From contig NZ_JACHJI010000002.1 of NCBI RefSeq assembly GCF_014203535.1, positions 186,001 to 250,000 on the forward strand: a stretch of DNA of 64,000 bases, in the 5' to 3' direction. The DNA comes from Streptomyces griseomycini (GTDB lineage Bacteria; Actinomycetota; Actinomycetes; Streptomycetales; Streptomycetaceae). A program made the translations under genes and the position numbers. The notes beneath the pieces were generated by a model, which worked only from the letters and a program-made list of their open reading frames with translations, was not told where the DNA came from and did no database searches. This document shows positions 53,965-62,191 of the stretch, piece after piece (position 1 is the stretch's first letter; every line of letters starts with the position of its first letter).

Positions 53965-53990
53965 AACACTGCCACGGCCTTTTTCATTCC
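53965..53990 (-). promoter_or_regulatory. Sigma-R-dependent promoter of moeZ
   Basis: GGAAT (53990-53986) and GTT (53967-53965) are 18 bases apart on the minus strand. The GGAAT element overlaps the last codons of the spherulin-like gene (GGAATGA). Transcription should begin near 53958. Confidence 0.93.
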
Positions 53991-54733
53991 GAGACACCCG
54001 TTCCGATCCGCGAGACGATGTCGTCCCAGTAGCCGGGCAGCGGTTCCCAGGGGTCGGTGCGGCCGCCGCGGCCCGTGTGGTCGGTGAAGTAGATCGTCGC
54101 GGCGCCCTGCCAGCGGGCGATGCGCAGGGCCTCCTCGAGGTGCGGCCCGGGCACCCCGTGCACGAAGTGGCAGAAGCGTTCGGGCGGATGGTCGGCGGTC
54201 CACTCCGCCACCTGCGACCAGCGGTAGTCGCTCCAGGGGCCGGAGAAGGTGACCAGTTGGTCGGCGTCCTCGGCGTATCCGGGGCACGGGTGGGTGCCGT
54301 GGCCGAGGACGATGTGGGCATCGTCACGGATCACCCTGAGCGTGGTGACGGTGCGCCGGACCTCGGGGAGCCCGGCGCGGTCGGCGGGGCAGCGGTCCAG
54401 GAGGAAGCCGTCGACCTGGTACCAGTCGAGGAACCGGTGGGCGTCCGAGACCACCTCGCCGAAGGTGCGCAGGCCGTACGCGGTGTCGACGTGGCCGAGG
54501 ACGCGGACACCGGCGTTGCGCAGACGGCCGGCCGCCTCCAGGCAGTGCGGGTCGGGTTGGACGCCGGGGCCGTCGGCCACGTTCAGGACGACCCAGTGCA
54601 GGGGGGTGCCCGGGCGGGTGAGTTCCCTCCACTCGGCCGGGGCGACGAGGGGGTGCGCGAAGCCCGGGACGCCGAAGCCGGTGCGGACGTCGGTGCTCGC
54701 GGTGCCCGGTTTGACGCTGGTCAGATACGGCAC
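53984..54733 (-). CDS. Spherulin-4-like (spherulation-specific family 4) protein, probable glycoside hydrolase
   Basis: A 249-residue protein of the spherulin-4 family, a TIM-barrel group that includes Sph3-type (GH135) enzymes that cut galactosaminogalactan. Recognisable parts are LHWVVLNVADGPG (near residue 45), VRVLGHVDTAYGLR, VDGFLLDRCPAD with a conserved acid near 114, and DADQLVTFSGPW. No signal peptide is seen, so an intracellular or non-classically exported role is likely. The ATG at 54733 overlaps the end of the epimerase gene by 13 bases, so they are coupled. The family assignment is good; the catalytic activity is inferred. Confidence 0.8.
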   Translation of the reverse strand: MPYLTSVKPGTASTDVRTGFGVPGFAHPLVAPAEWRELTRPGTPLHWVVLNVADGPGVQPDPHCLEAAGRLRNAGVRVLGHVDTAYGLRTFGEVVSDAHRFLDWYQVDGFLLDRCPADRAGLPEVRRTVTTLRVIRDDAHIVLGHGTHPCPGYAEDADQLVTFSGPWSDYRWSQVAEWTADHPPERFCHFVHGVPGPHLEEALRIARWQGAATIYFTDHTGRGGRTDPWEPLPGYWDDIVSRIGTGVSE

Positions 54734-55752
54734 GCGGCCTCCATCCAGATGTCCGCGAGGGACTCCTCGAGGTTGATCCGGGGACGCCAGCCGAGCCGGT
54801 CGCGCGCGGTGCGCACATCGGCCTGCTGCCAGCTGCCGCAGCCGTCCGGGTACGCGACGGGGGGCGCGGGGTGGTCGGATTCGGCACGGGGGTGGCCGAT
54901 GGTGGTCCTGAGGTGGGCGGCGTGCGCGGCGTGGGAGGCGTGACCGACGTGCGAGGCGTGGGCGGCCGGTGCTGCGTGCGCCCCGTGGGCGCCGGGCGGG
55001 CCGTCCAGCTCGGTGAGGGCGCCGCCGTATCCGGCCACCCGGGCGAGGACCGCGGCGGCGTCGCGCAGGCGGACGGCGCGGCCGGAGCCGATGTTGATGA
55101 CGCCCTGGGCGGCGGAGAGCGAGGCGGCGTGGACGGCGCGGGCCACGTCGCGGACGTCGACGAAGTCCCGCTGGGCGCCGAGCCCGCCGAGCCTCAGCTC
55201 GCCGTCGCCGGACTGCATGGCGCGGCGCATGGCCTCGGCGAGGCGGCCGAGCGGGGAGCCGGCGGGCGTGCCGGGGCCGACGGGCGAGAAGACCCGCAGG
55301 ACGACGGCGTCCAGGCCGGAACCGAGGACCAGCTCGGTGGCCGCGAGCTTGCTGACGCCGTACGGGCCGCCGGGCCGCGGGACGGCGTCCTCCGCCGTGG
55401 AGGAACCGGGCTGGCTCGGGCCGTACTCCGAACTGCAGCCGATCTGCACGAGGCGCGCGCCGCAGCCGCTGCGGCGCAGGGCCTCGCAGACGGTGGCGAC
55501 GGCGACGGTGTTGTGCCGGGTGAGTTCGCGGGCGCCGCCCCGGGTGGCGCCCGCGCAGTTGATCACCACGCCGGGGTGGACGGCGTCGAGGAAGCGGGTG
55601 AGGGCACCGGGGCTGCCGGTGGCGAGGTCGAAGCGGACGTCGGCGTCGTCGCCGCGGCCGAGGGCGGTGAGCTGGACGGCCGGGTCCGCGAGCAGGCGGT
55701 CGGCGACGAAGCGGCCGAGGTAGCCGTTGGAACCGATCAGCAGGACTCGCAT
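54721..55752 (-). CDS. NAD-dependent sugar epimerase/dehydratase (extended SDR)
   Basis: A 343-residue extended SDR with the Rossmann motif LIGSNGYLGRFVADRLL (residues 5-21), the catalytic region CSSEYGPSQ and YGVSKLAA (Tyr-x3-Lys, near residue 139), and a sugar-binding C-terminal region. Residues about 258-290 carry an odd His/Ala-rich insert (HASHVGHASHAAHAAH). GGAG precedes the ATG at 55752. In the setting of PelF it may provide a UDP-hexose or hexosamine (as PelX does), but this is inference. It lies 165 bases after the membrane-protein gene. Confidence 0.85.
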   Translation of the reverse strand: MRVLLIGSNGYLGRFVADRLLADPAVQLTALGRGDDADVRFDLATGSPGALTRFLDAVHPGVVINCAGATRGGARELTRHNTVAVATVCEALRRSGCGARLVQIGCSSEYGPSQPGSSTAEDAVPRPGGPYGVSKLAATELVLGSGLDAVVLRVFSPVGPGTPAGSPLGRLAEAMRRAMQSGDGELRLGGLGAQRDFVDVRDVARAVHAASLSAAQGVINIGSGRAVRLRDAAAVLARVAGYGGALTELDGPPGAHGAHAAPAAHASHVGHASHAAHAAHLRTTIGHPRAESDHPAPPVAYPDGCGSWQQADVRTARDRLGWRPRINLEESLADIWMEAACRI

Positions 55753-55917
55753 CGGGCGACTCCTTCGGCGTCCGGAGCTGCTGGACGGGTGATCATGTGG
55801 GGGTTCTCCTTCACATGGGGGTGCGGATGCGGGTGTGTGGGGTGTCCGGCCTCGGTCCGGCACGGAGTCGGCCGCTCGCCGAGGAGCCCGGGCCGGCGCG
55901 CCGGCCGCTGCGGCCGG

Positions 55918-57123
55918 TCACCGTGGTCGCTCCGGGTGGGTGTGGGCCGAGGCCCGGGTGAGTCTGCGGGACGCGTGGACCAGGAGGATCAGGGCCGCCG
56001 CCCCGCAGGTGAGGGTGGGGACGGCGGCGGGCCCCCAGGCGGTGACCAGCGTGTCCACGGGTGTGGCCAGCGCGGCGCAGCCGGGGAGACGGGCCGCGAA
56101 GACCGTGGCCAGGGCCGCTGCCTGGGCGGTGACCGTGGCCACGAGGATGACCTTCGGCGCGTGGGTGAAGCCGTGCACCGTGAGGAGGCGGGCCAGGAGG
56201 AGGAGGGCGCCCAGGGCGAGGGTCTGGGGGTGGGCGAAGGGCTCGTCGAGGAACGCGGCCGAGAGGGCGAGGAGGGCCGCCAGGGCGCACAGGAACAGGG
56301 CGAACGCACCGAGCAGCGCGGGCCGGGCGGAGGCGGCGAAGTCCTCCAGGCCCCGGCTCGAGGCGAGCCTGCGGCGGGCGTGGGCGGAGAAGAGGTGGGC
56401 CGTCCAGGCCGCGGGCGCGCAGGCCAGGGCGAGCGCCAGGACCGGGGCGGTGGTGAACGGCCAGTCCCCCTCGGCGGCGCCGGTGGGCAGGCCGTCGGGG
56501 CCGCCGGTGATCGCGGCACCGAGCAGGCCGTCGCCCAGAAGGGCGTAGCCGATGAGCCAGCAGGTCCAGGACGCCGTGGTGGAGCGGCGCGGGGCGGTCG
56601 CGGTGCGGTCGCCGGTGCTCAGCGGGCCCCGGCGCAGTGCCGCGCGCAGCGCGAGGGCGACGGCGAGGACGCCGGCGGCCGCCGCGAGGAGGCGGGTCTG
56701 GCCGTGGGTGAGGCGCAGGGCGGTCAGCGACGCGGCGCACAGCGCCCCGGGGAGCAGGGTGAGGACGATCCAGTCGGCGCGTGCCCGGGGGACCGCCGTG
56801 GCCGCGGGGGGCCGGGAGTCGCCGTCGCGCGGGACCCGGGCGTACAGCTCCTCCGCGAGGGAGAAGACGTCCCGGTGGCGGAAGCGCGCGGCGGTCCGGT
56901 CGGTGACGCCGTGGGCCTCCAGGCCGGCCGCGATCTCCAAGGGGTCCACGGCCTGTTCGCACAGTTCGCGGTGGCGGTGCAGCAGCGCCTTGACCGGGTC
57001 GGCGGCGCCCCGGCGGGGAGCGGGGGCGGGCTCGTCCGCCGGGGCGGTCCGGACGTCCGGTGCGGGGAGCAGCGGGCCGCCGGGCTCCGCCGTCTCCCGG
57101 CGCAGTTCGCCGAGGTCGGTCAT
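55918..57123 (-). CDS. Multi-spanning membrane protein next to the PelF-type gene
   Basis: A 401-residue protein: a cytoplasmic N-terminal domain of about 110 residues, with a conserved helical segment (HRHRELCEQAVDPLEIAAGLEAHGVTDRTAARFRHRDVFSLAEELYARVPR) that I recognise as recurrent in Streptomyces, and then about eight membrane helices. The length and helix count do not match PelG (about 12 helices), so a PelG role is not supported. The ATG at 57123 overlaps the glycosyltransferase stop as ATGA. It may help translocate or anchor the polysaccharide machinery. Confidence 0.82.
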   Translation of the reverse strand: MTDLGELRRETAEPGGPLLPAPDVRTAPADEPAPAPRRGAADPVKALLHRHRELCEQAVDPLEIAAGLEAHGVTDRTAARFRHRDVFSLAEELYARVPRDGDSRPPAATAVPRARADWIVLTLLPGALCAASLTALRLTHGQTRLLAAAAGVLAVALALRAALRRGPLSTGDRTATAPRRSTTASWTCWLIGYALLGDGLLGAAITGGPDGLPTGAAEGDWPFTTAPVLALALACAPAAWTAHLFSAHARRRLASSRGLEDFAASARPALLGAFALFLCALAALLALSAAFLDEPFAHPQTLALGALLLLARLLTVHGFTHAPKVILVATVTAQAAALATVFAARLPGCAALATPVDTLVTAWGPAAVPTLTCGAAALILLVHASRRLTRASAHTHPERPR

Positions 57124-58793
57124 CGGGCTGCCTCCGTCGTGGGTGCCGGCGTGGCGGCGCCCACGGGTGGGTCCGCCGCCCACACGGGGACGGCACGCGG
57201 GGTGCGGTCGGTCCAGTGGCCGGGGACGCGGGCCTCGGCGGGGGTGGCGAAGGGCAGGGGGTCGCCGCTGTCGTTCAGCCGGAGGCGGCGGACCGGGGTG
57301 CGCGCGACGGTCTCCAGGTAGAGGCCGTGGAACGCCGCGACGTTCTGCTCGACGGTGAACAGTTCGAGCGCGCGGGCGCGCGCGGCGGCCCCGAGGCGCG
57401 CGCGGCGCGCGGGATCGCGCAGCAGGGACACGCACGCCTCGGCGAGCGCCCGGGGATTGCGCGGCGGGACGACGAGGCCCGTTCCGCCGATGGCCTCCAC
57501 GACGGCGCCGACGTCCGTGGAGACCGTCGCCCGCCCGCAGAGCATCGCCTCGACCAGTCCGACCGGGAACCCCTCGACGACGCTGGACAGAACGGTCACG
57601 GCGCCCGAGGCGTACGCGTCGGCGACGGTGGGCAGGTCCGGGCCGCCGATCTCCTCGAAGGACACCGGGTTGGCACCGACGGAGTGCGGGCCCTCGGCCT
57701 CGTCCGGGAAGAGCTGCGCGGCCAGCGCCCTGCAGTGGCCGAGGTAGTCGGCGCCCTCCGCACCGGACGGGCCGCCTATGATCCGCAGGCGGGTCCCGGG
57801 CTCCTCCTTGCGGATCTCCGCGAAGGCGTGCAGCAGCGAGACCAGGTCCTTGGCGGGCTCCACCCGGCCGACCCAGACGAGGGTGTGCGGGTCCGCGTCC
57901 TCCTGGGACTCGCCGACCTCGTCGAAGGGCGCGGCGTCCATGCCGGGGTGGACCGTACGGAGCTTCGCCCGGTCGGCGCCGCAGCGTTCCTGCCAGCGGC
58001 GGGCGTGGGCGTTGCCCGGTGTGATGAACGCGGCCCGGCGGTAGGTCTCGGCGGCGAGCCTGCCGTGGAAGGCGGCGAGCAGGGCGCGGACCGCGGGTGA
58101 GGAGTCCGGGCGGGTCAGGTAGTGCGTCCGCAGCCGTACGCCGTACTCGGTCACCAGCAACGGGATGCCGAAGAAGTGGTGGGCGAGCAGACCCGGCAGG
58201 GCGGCCGCGCCGCCGGCCGTGGCGTGGCACAGGTCGACCGCGCCGAGGCCGTCCTCCTCGTACCAGTCGAGCGAGAGGGGGCGCAGGGCCTGCTCGAGGT
58301 GCGCGGCGACGGCCAGCAGATCCGGTACGCGGGCCTCGCGCGCGGCGCGCAGGGCGCGGGGCGCGCGACAGGCGCGCTCCAGAGCGCGTACGGCGGTCTC
58401 GGAGCGGAGCGCGGCCACCAGGCCGCCTTCGTCGCGGGCGAGCTCGGCGAGGCCGTACAGAGCGGTGGCGAAACGGTCCGCCTCGGGTGCGGCGGGGTCC
58501 GCCGCCGTGCAGAGGGCCGCGGCCAGTTCGCCGTAGTGCTCGGTGAAGCGCCGGCGTGCGCGGCGGCCGTACACCACCCCGTCGTCCCCGGCCGTCCACA
58601 GCGGTGCGGTGAGCACCCTGCCGACCTGCGGCGGCAGGGGGACCCAGCCCTCGTCCTCCTGGGCTTCGCCGCGACTGAACGCGTAGACGTCGAACTCGTG
58701 TCGGTCGAGTCCGCGCACGAGGCGGTCGCACCAGAGCCCGGCGCCACCGCTCACATACGGATAACCACCCTCCGTGAGCAGTCCGATGCGCAT
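57120..58793 (-). CDS. PelF-type GT4 glycosyltransferase
   Basis: A 557-residue cytoplasmic glycosyltransferase. It begins MRIGLLTEGGYPYVSGGAGLW, the start typical of the PelF (DUF3492) group. The GT-B C-terminal half carries VWVGRVEPAKDLVSLLHAFAEI near residue 300 and the nucleotide-sugar motif SVVEGFPVGLVEAMLCGRATVSTDVG near 408. In Pseudomonas PelF polymerises the GalNAc/GlcNAc-rich Pel polysaccharide. About 60 Ala/Arg-rich residues near 70-160 differ from typical PelF. ATG at 58793 is the first gene of the cluster; a hairpin (58874-58907) separates it from DUF3152. Confidence 0.88.
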   Translation of the reverse strand: MRIGLLTEGGYPYVSGGAGLWCDRLVRGLDRHEFDVYAFSRGEAQEDEGWVPLPPQVGRVLTAPLWTAGDDGVVYGRRARRRFTEHYGELAAALCTAADPAAPEADRFATALYGLAELARDEGGLVAALRSETAVRALERACRAPRALRAAREARVPDLLAVAAHLEQALRPLSLDWYEEDGLGAVDLCHATAGGAAALPGLLAHHFFGIPLLVTEYGVRLRTHYLTRPDSSPAVRALLAAFHGRLAAETYRRAAFITPGNAHARRWQERCGADRAKLRTVHPGMDAAPFDEVGESQEDADPHTLVWVGRVEPAKDLVSLLHAFAEIRKEEPGTRLRIIGGPSGAEGADYLGHCRALAAQLFPDEAEGPHSVGANPVSFEEIGGPDLPTVADAYASGAVTVLSSVVEGFPVGLVEAMLCGRATVSTDVGAVVEAIGGTGLVVPPRNPRALAEACVSLLRDPARRARLGAAARARALELFTVEQNVAAFHGLYLETVARTPVRRLRLNDSGDPLPFATPAEARVPGHWTDRTPRAVPVWAADPPVGAATPAPTTEAAR

Positions 58794-58873
58794 GTGTGCA
58801 CCCCCGATCTCCCGTATGGGGAGCCGCCGTTGGTCCGGCGGCTCGCAGCGGGACGAACGTATGCGGACAAGGC

Positions 58874-58907
58874 GGTGGCACGACGGACGGTTGTCCGTCG
58901 TGCCACC
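58874..58907 (-). terminator. Terminator of the DUF3152 unit
   Basis: A 15-bp perfect stem with the 4-base loop GGTT (58889-58892), about 60 bases past the DUF3152 stop. It separates this unit from the PelF-type cluster. Confidence 0.75.
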
Positions 58908-58965
58908 AAAAGGGGTGAACGGGCGTAACTTTCCCGCGCGGGAGGCGTTTCTCCCCGCTAGGGGA

Positions 58966-60495
58966 TCAGGCCTTCGGGTAGGGCCACGGGTTCGGCCGGC
59001 AGTCGATGCCGTCGTGGTCCACGAACTTGGTCTGCTGCTGCATGACCGGGGCGAGGTCGCCGTCCTTGTCACAGGTGACGTGGCCGTAGCCCAGGCGGTG
59101 ACCGATCTCGTGGTTGATCAGCATCTGGCGGTAGGCGTGGATCGCGTCGCCGTACGGTTCCGCCCCCTGCGCCCACCGGTAGGCGTTGATCATCACGCGC
59201 TGGGTGGCCGCGGAGTCGCAGGAGACGTTGTCCACGGTGGTGTCCAGGCCGGACCTGGCGCACCAGTCGGCGGTGGTGCCGGGGCTGGCGAGGGTGATCA
59301 CGAACCTGACCTCGCCGGAGTGGACGCGCTCGAAGGTGCGGGCGCCGTTGTGCGCCCAGCTGCGGTCGTCGTTGAGCGTCTTCTGCACGGCCTCGGCGAA
59401 GAGTTCGCCGTCGAGGCCGAGGCCCTGCTCCACGTCCACCCGGTAGGTGATCTTCTCTCCCCTGCCCGGTGCCTTGTCGACGCCGGGGATCGCGTCGAAC
59501 TTCCCCGAGCCCTCGAGCGTGGCGCTGAGCGGGTACGTCCGGTCCATCTTCTGCTCGTACGTCAGCGGCTCGGAGCCGGGCACTCCGGCGGGCGCCTCCC
59601 GGTCTTCCCCGCGCGAGGCGGGGTCACGGGCGTCCCGTGCCTGGTCGGGGGCGGACTGCGCCTGCATGTCGGAGCCGCCGTGCTCCTCGGTGACCTGACC
59701 GGCCACGATCACGGCCAGCACCGTGGTGACGGCGGCGGCCGCGATCCCGGTGAACGCCCGCCCCTTGCCGCCCCTGGCCCGCGCGGGTTCACCGGTGGGC
59801 GGCGCGTCGTCGTCGGGGTCCGGCGGAACGGCGGTGGCCGGAGCGGTGGTCCAGTCGGTGACGGCGGCGTACGGGTCCGTGGGGTGCGCGGGGGCGGGCC
59901 GGCGGGGCGCGAAGAGGTCGTCGTCCTCGTCGAAGGCGTCCAGGTAGTCCTGCCGCGGCCCTCCGCGGGGCGCCTGTCCCTGTCGCGGCAGGGACGGGTC
60001 GGCCCCGGCCGGCATGCCGTACCCGGTCCCGGCCGCCGTCCGTCCCCTCAGCTCTCCCCAGCCACCGCCGGGTTCCCGCTGCTCGGGGTGGCCACCGCGG
60101 GTTCGGGGGGCGCCGTCGGGCACACCCGGGAACCCGTGCGCGGGCGTGCCGTCCGGCGGGCGCGGAGTCCCGTGGGCGGGCGCCCCCTCCGGGAGCCATC
60201 CGTTCGGGAGGCGCGGCACACCGTGAGCGGGCGTGCCGTGTCCCGGGGGGCCGTACGCCGGGGTTCCGTACGCCGAAGCCCCGTGTGCCGGGGTCCCGTA
60301 CGCCGAAGCCCCGTGTGCCGGGGCCCCGTGTGCCGGGGCCCCCTGCGGCGTTCCGTACGGGCCCCCGTACCCCTGGGGCCCCTGGGTCCCGGACGGCCCC
60401 GGACGGGCCTCGCGACCGTCCCGGCCGCCCCGTGCTGCGGTTGTGTCCGCGGTGTCGCCCTTCGGGGCGGGTCCACGACGGCTGTGGCGTCCCAC
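58966..60495 (-). CDS. DUF3152 zinc metalloprotease-like protein with disordered N-terminus
   Basis: A 509-residue protein. Residues 1-240 are low-complexity, with tandem GTPAHGASAYGTPAHG-type repeats and a Pro/Asp-rich part. One membrane helix follows (ITGIAAAAVTTVLAVIVAG-like region near 250). The extracytoplasmic C-terminal domain (about 320-509) is DUF3152, with HEIGHRLGYGH (HExxHxxGxxH zinc motif) near residue 473. The GTG at 60495 has GAGG six bases upstream. It follows the alpha/beta hydrolase by eight bases and is co-transcribed. As I recall, Rv3207c is the mycobacterial counterpart, also near moeB. No substrate is known. Confidence 0.86.
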   Translation of the reverse strand: MGRHSRRGPAPKGDTADTTAARGGRDGREARPGPSGTQGPQGYGGPYGTPQGAPAHGAPAHGASAYGTPAHGASAYGTPAYGPPGHGTPAHGVPRLPNGWLPEGAPAHGTPRPPDGTPAHGFPGVPDGAPRTRGGHPEQREPGGGWGELRGRTAAGTGYGMPAGADPSLPRQGQAPRGGPRQDYLDAFDEDDDLFAPRRPAPAHPTDPYAAVTDWTTAPATAVPPDPDDDAPPTGEPARARGGKGRAFTGIAAAAVTTVLAVIVAGQVTEEHGGSDMQAQSAPDQARDARDPASRGEDREAPAGVPGSEPLTYEQKMDRTYPLSATLEGSGKFDAIPGVDKAPGRGEKITYRVDVEQGLGLDGELFAEAVQKTLNDDRSWAHNGARTFERVHSGEVRFVITLASPGTTADWCARSGLDTTVDNVSCDSAATQRVMINAYRWAQGAEPYGDAIHAYRQMLINHEIGHRLGYGHVTCDKDGDLAPVMQQQTKFVDHDGIDCRPNPWPYPKA

Positions 60496-60503
60496 GTCGC
60501 GCC

Positions 60504-61577
60504 TCAGCCCCTTACGTTCTCGGCGGTGGTCCCGCCGTCGACGGCCTCGTCCGCACCGGTGTCGGCGGCCGGGCCGGGGGCGCTCTTCGCGCCCGGCTCC
60601 CCAGTATCCCCCTCGACCCCCGGATCCGTTGTGTCCGCGAGGAGTTCGCGGAAGGCGAGGGCCACGGTCTCGGGGTGCTCCATCATCGCCACGTGTCCCG
60701 AGTCCGGGATGGTCACCAGCCTCGAGTCCCGGAACGCGCGGGCCGCCCGCTGGGCCATCCGGAAGCCGACGAGCTGGTCCCGGCCGCCGTAGACGAGCAG
60801 GGTCGGCGCGAGCACCCGTTCGGCCTGGCGCCACAGTCCGTGCTGGCCGCCCAGCGTGTAGGCGTTGACGAGCCCTCGCGTGGAGCGCGCCATCGCGTCC
60901 CAGAAGTACGGCAGCCGCATCCGCCGCTCCATCTCCCGCACGGCGTTGCGGAACCCCTCCGGCGTCACCCGCGCGGGGTCCCCGTAACAGAGGGCCATCA
61001 CACCGCGGACCCGCTGCTCCGCCGTCCACCCCCGGGTGATCCGGGTGAACAGCGGTGCGACCCCGGGCACCGCCAGCAGTCCCGTCGGGACGGCGGTGCG
61101 CTGCACGCGCAGTTCCGGCAGGGCCGGTGAGACGAGCGTGAGCGTGCGGACGAGGTCCGGGCGCACGGCCGCGACGCGGGTCACGACCGCGCCGCCGAGC
61201 GAGTTGCCGAAGAGGTGCACCGGGCCGCGTCCGGCGGCGTCCAGATAACGGATCACCGCGCGTGCGTGCGCGGTGAGGGAGTAGTCGCCGTCGTCCGGGG
61301 GCGGGGAGTCGCCGAAGCCCGGCAGGTCCACCGCCTCGCTGTCGACGACGTCCTCCAACAGGGGCATCAGCGCCGACCAGTTCAGCGAGGAACCGCCCAG
61401 TCCGTGGACGTGCAGGGCGGGCGGCAGCCCCTCGCGCGCGGGTGGCCTCGACCGGATCGACAGCGTGATCCCGGGCAGCTCCACCGACCTGAGCCGCTCG
61501 CCCTCCGCGACCCTGACGGCGGCCACTTCGGGAAGCACGCTTGCGGGCGGCACGGACGGCAGCTCGGTCGAAGACAT
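60504..61577 (-). CDS. Alpha/beta hydrolase
   Basis: A 357-residue hydrolase. The oxyanion region HVHGLGGSSLNW lies near residue 57, the nucleophile elbow FGNSLGG near 122, the acid in YGGRDQLVG near 269, and the histidine in IPDSGHVAMMEHPE near 297. The last 45 residues are Asp/Gly-rich and disordered. TAACAT (61584-61589, minus strand) lies six bases before the ATG at 61577, the leaderless pattern. It is the first gene of the unit with DUF3152. The substrate is unknown. Confidence 0.9.
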   Translation of the reverse strand: MSSTELPSVPPASVLPEVAAVRVAEGERLRSVELPGITLSIRSRPPAREGLPPALHVHGLGGSSLNWSALMPLLEDVVDSEAVDLPGFGDSPPPDDGDYSLTAHARAVIRYLDAAGRGPVHLFGNSLGGAVVTRVAAVRPDLVRTLTLVSPALPELRVQRTAVPTGLLAVPGVAPLFTRITRGWTAEQRVRGVMALCYGDPARVTPEGFRNAVREMERRMRLPYFWDAMARSTRGLVNAYTLGGQHGLWRQAERVLAPTLLVYGGRDQLVGFRMAQRAARAFRDSRLVTIPDSGHVAMMEHPETVALAFRELLADTTDPGVEGDTGEPGAKSAPGPAADTGADEAVDGGTTAENVRG

Positions 61578-61765
61578 GCGGCAATGTTACGAGACGATCA
61601 CGCACTGGTTCACGTGTTCGCCGTCACAGAGCCGCGTGCGCATCCCGTCACGTCCCGGTCGCGGATCGCATAGCGTCCGGATCGGGTGTCTCCTAGGCTC
61701 GTACAGAGGGCACCCGCATGTGGCCCCTGCATTCTCCAGGGACGTTCGTAGGAAGGGAGCCCAGC

Positions 61766-61993
61766 ATGGCCGTAGATCCGACCGACCCCGAGACGTTCGA
61801 GGAGGACGAGGACGTCCGCGAGGACCAGGAGTTCGACGTCGAGGCCCCCGAGGTCGACGCGGCAGAGCAGCAGGCGGACGTCAGGCCGGACCGCGACGAC
61901 CCGCTGACCGGCGTCGACCCCGAGCGCGCCAACGAGGCGGATCTGGTGGAACAGACCAGGGTCGTCTCCCTCGACGAGGACGACTACCGGTGA
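61766..61993 (+). CDS. Small acidic protein, 75 residues
   Basis: A 75-residue, strongly acidic protein with roughly 30 Asp/Glu residues (TFEEDEDVREDQEFDVEAPEVD, ending VVSLDEDDYR). No cysteines, no membrane segment; probably disordered. GGAAGGGAG precedes the ATG at 61766 and a TAGGCT -10 element lies near 61693. Similar small proteins occur at this place in other Streptomyces, as I recall. Function is unknown. Confidence 0.72.
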   Translation: MAVDPTDPETFEEDEDVREDQEFDVEAPEVDAAEQQADVRPDRDDPLTGVDPERANEADLVEQTRVVSLDEDDYR

Positions 61994-62191
61994 GGAGACC
62001 GTGGAGGAGGGCCTCATCGAGCAGGAGAGAGGCCGTATTTTGCCCGCTCTGACACCTTTTGAAACCGTCCGTACGGCTTTCACTGCCGTCCGGTCCGTGA
62101 AATTCTGCGCTCTCACCGCGCACACCACGGTTACCGAAAAGTACGATGGCGGCGCGGCTCACACCGCATGTGGACGACAATGGGAGGCGGC

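Noticed and set aside
60504..61605. DUF3152 frame extended upstream to 61605
   Set aside because: The extension is antisense-type sequence in another frame of the alpha/beta hydrolase gene. GTG 60495 with GAGG is the supported start.
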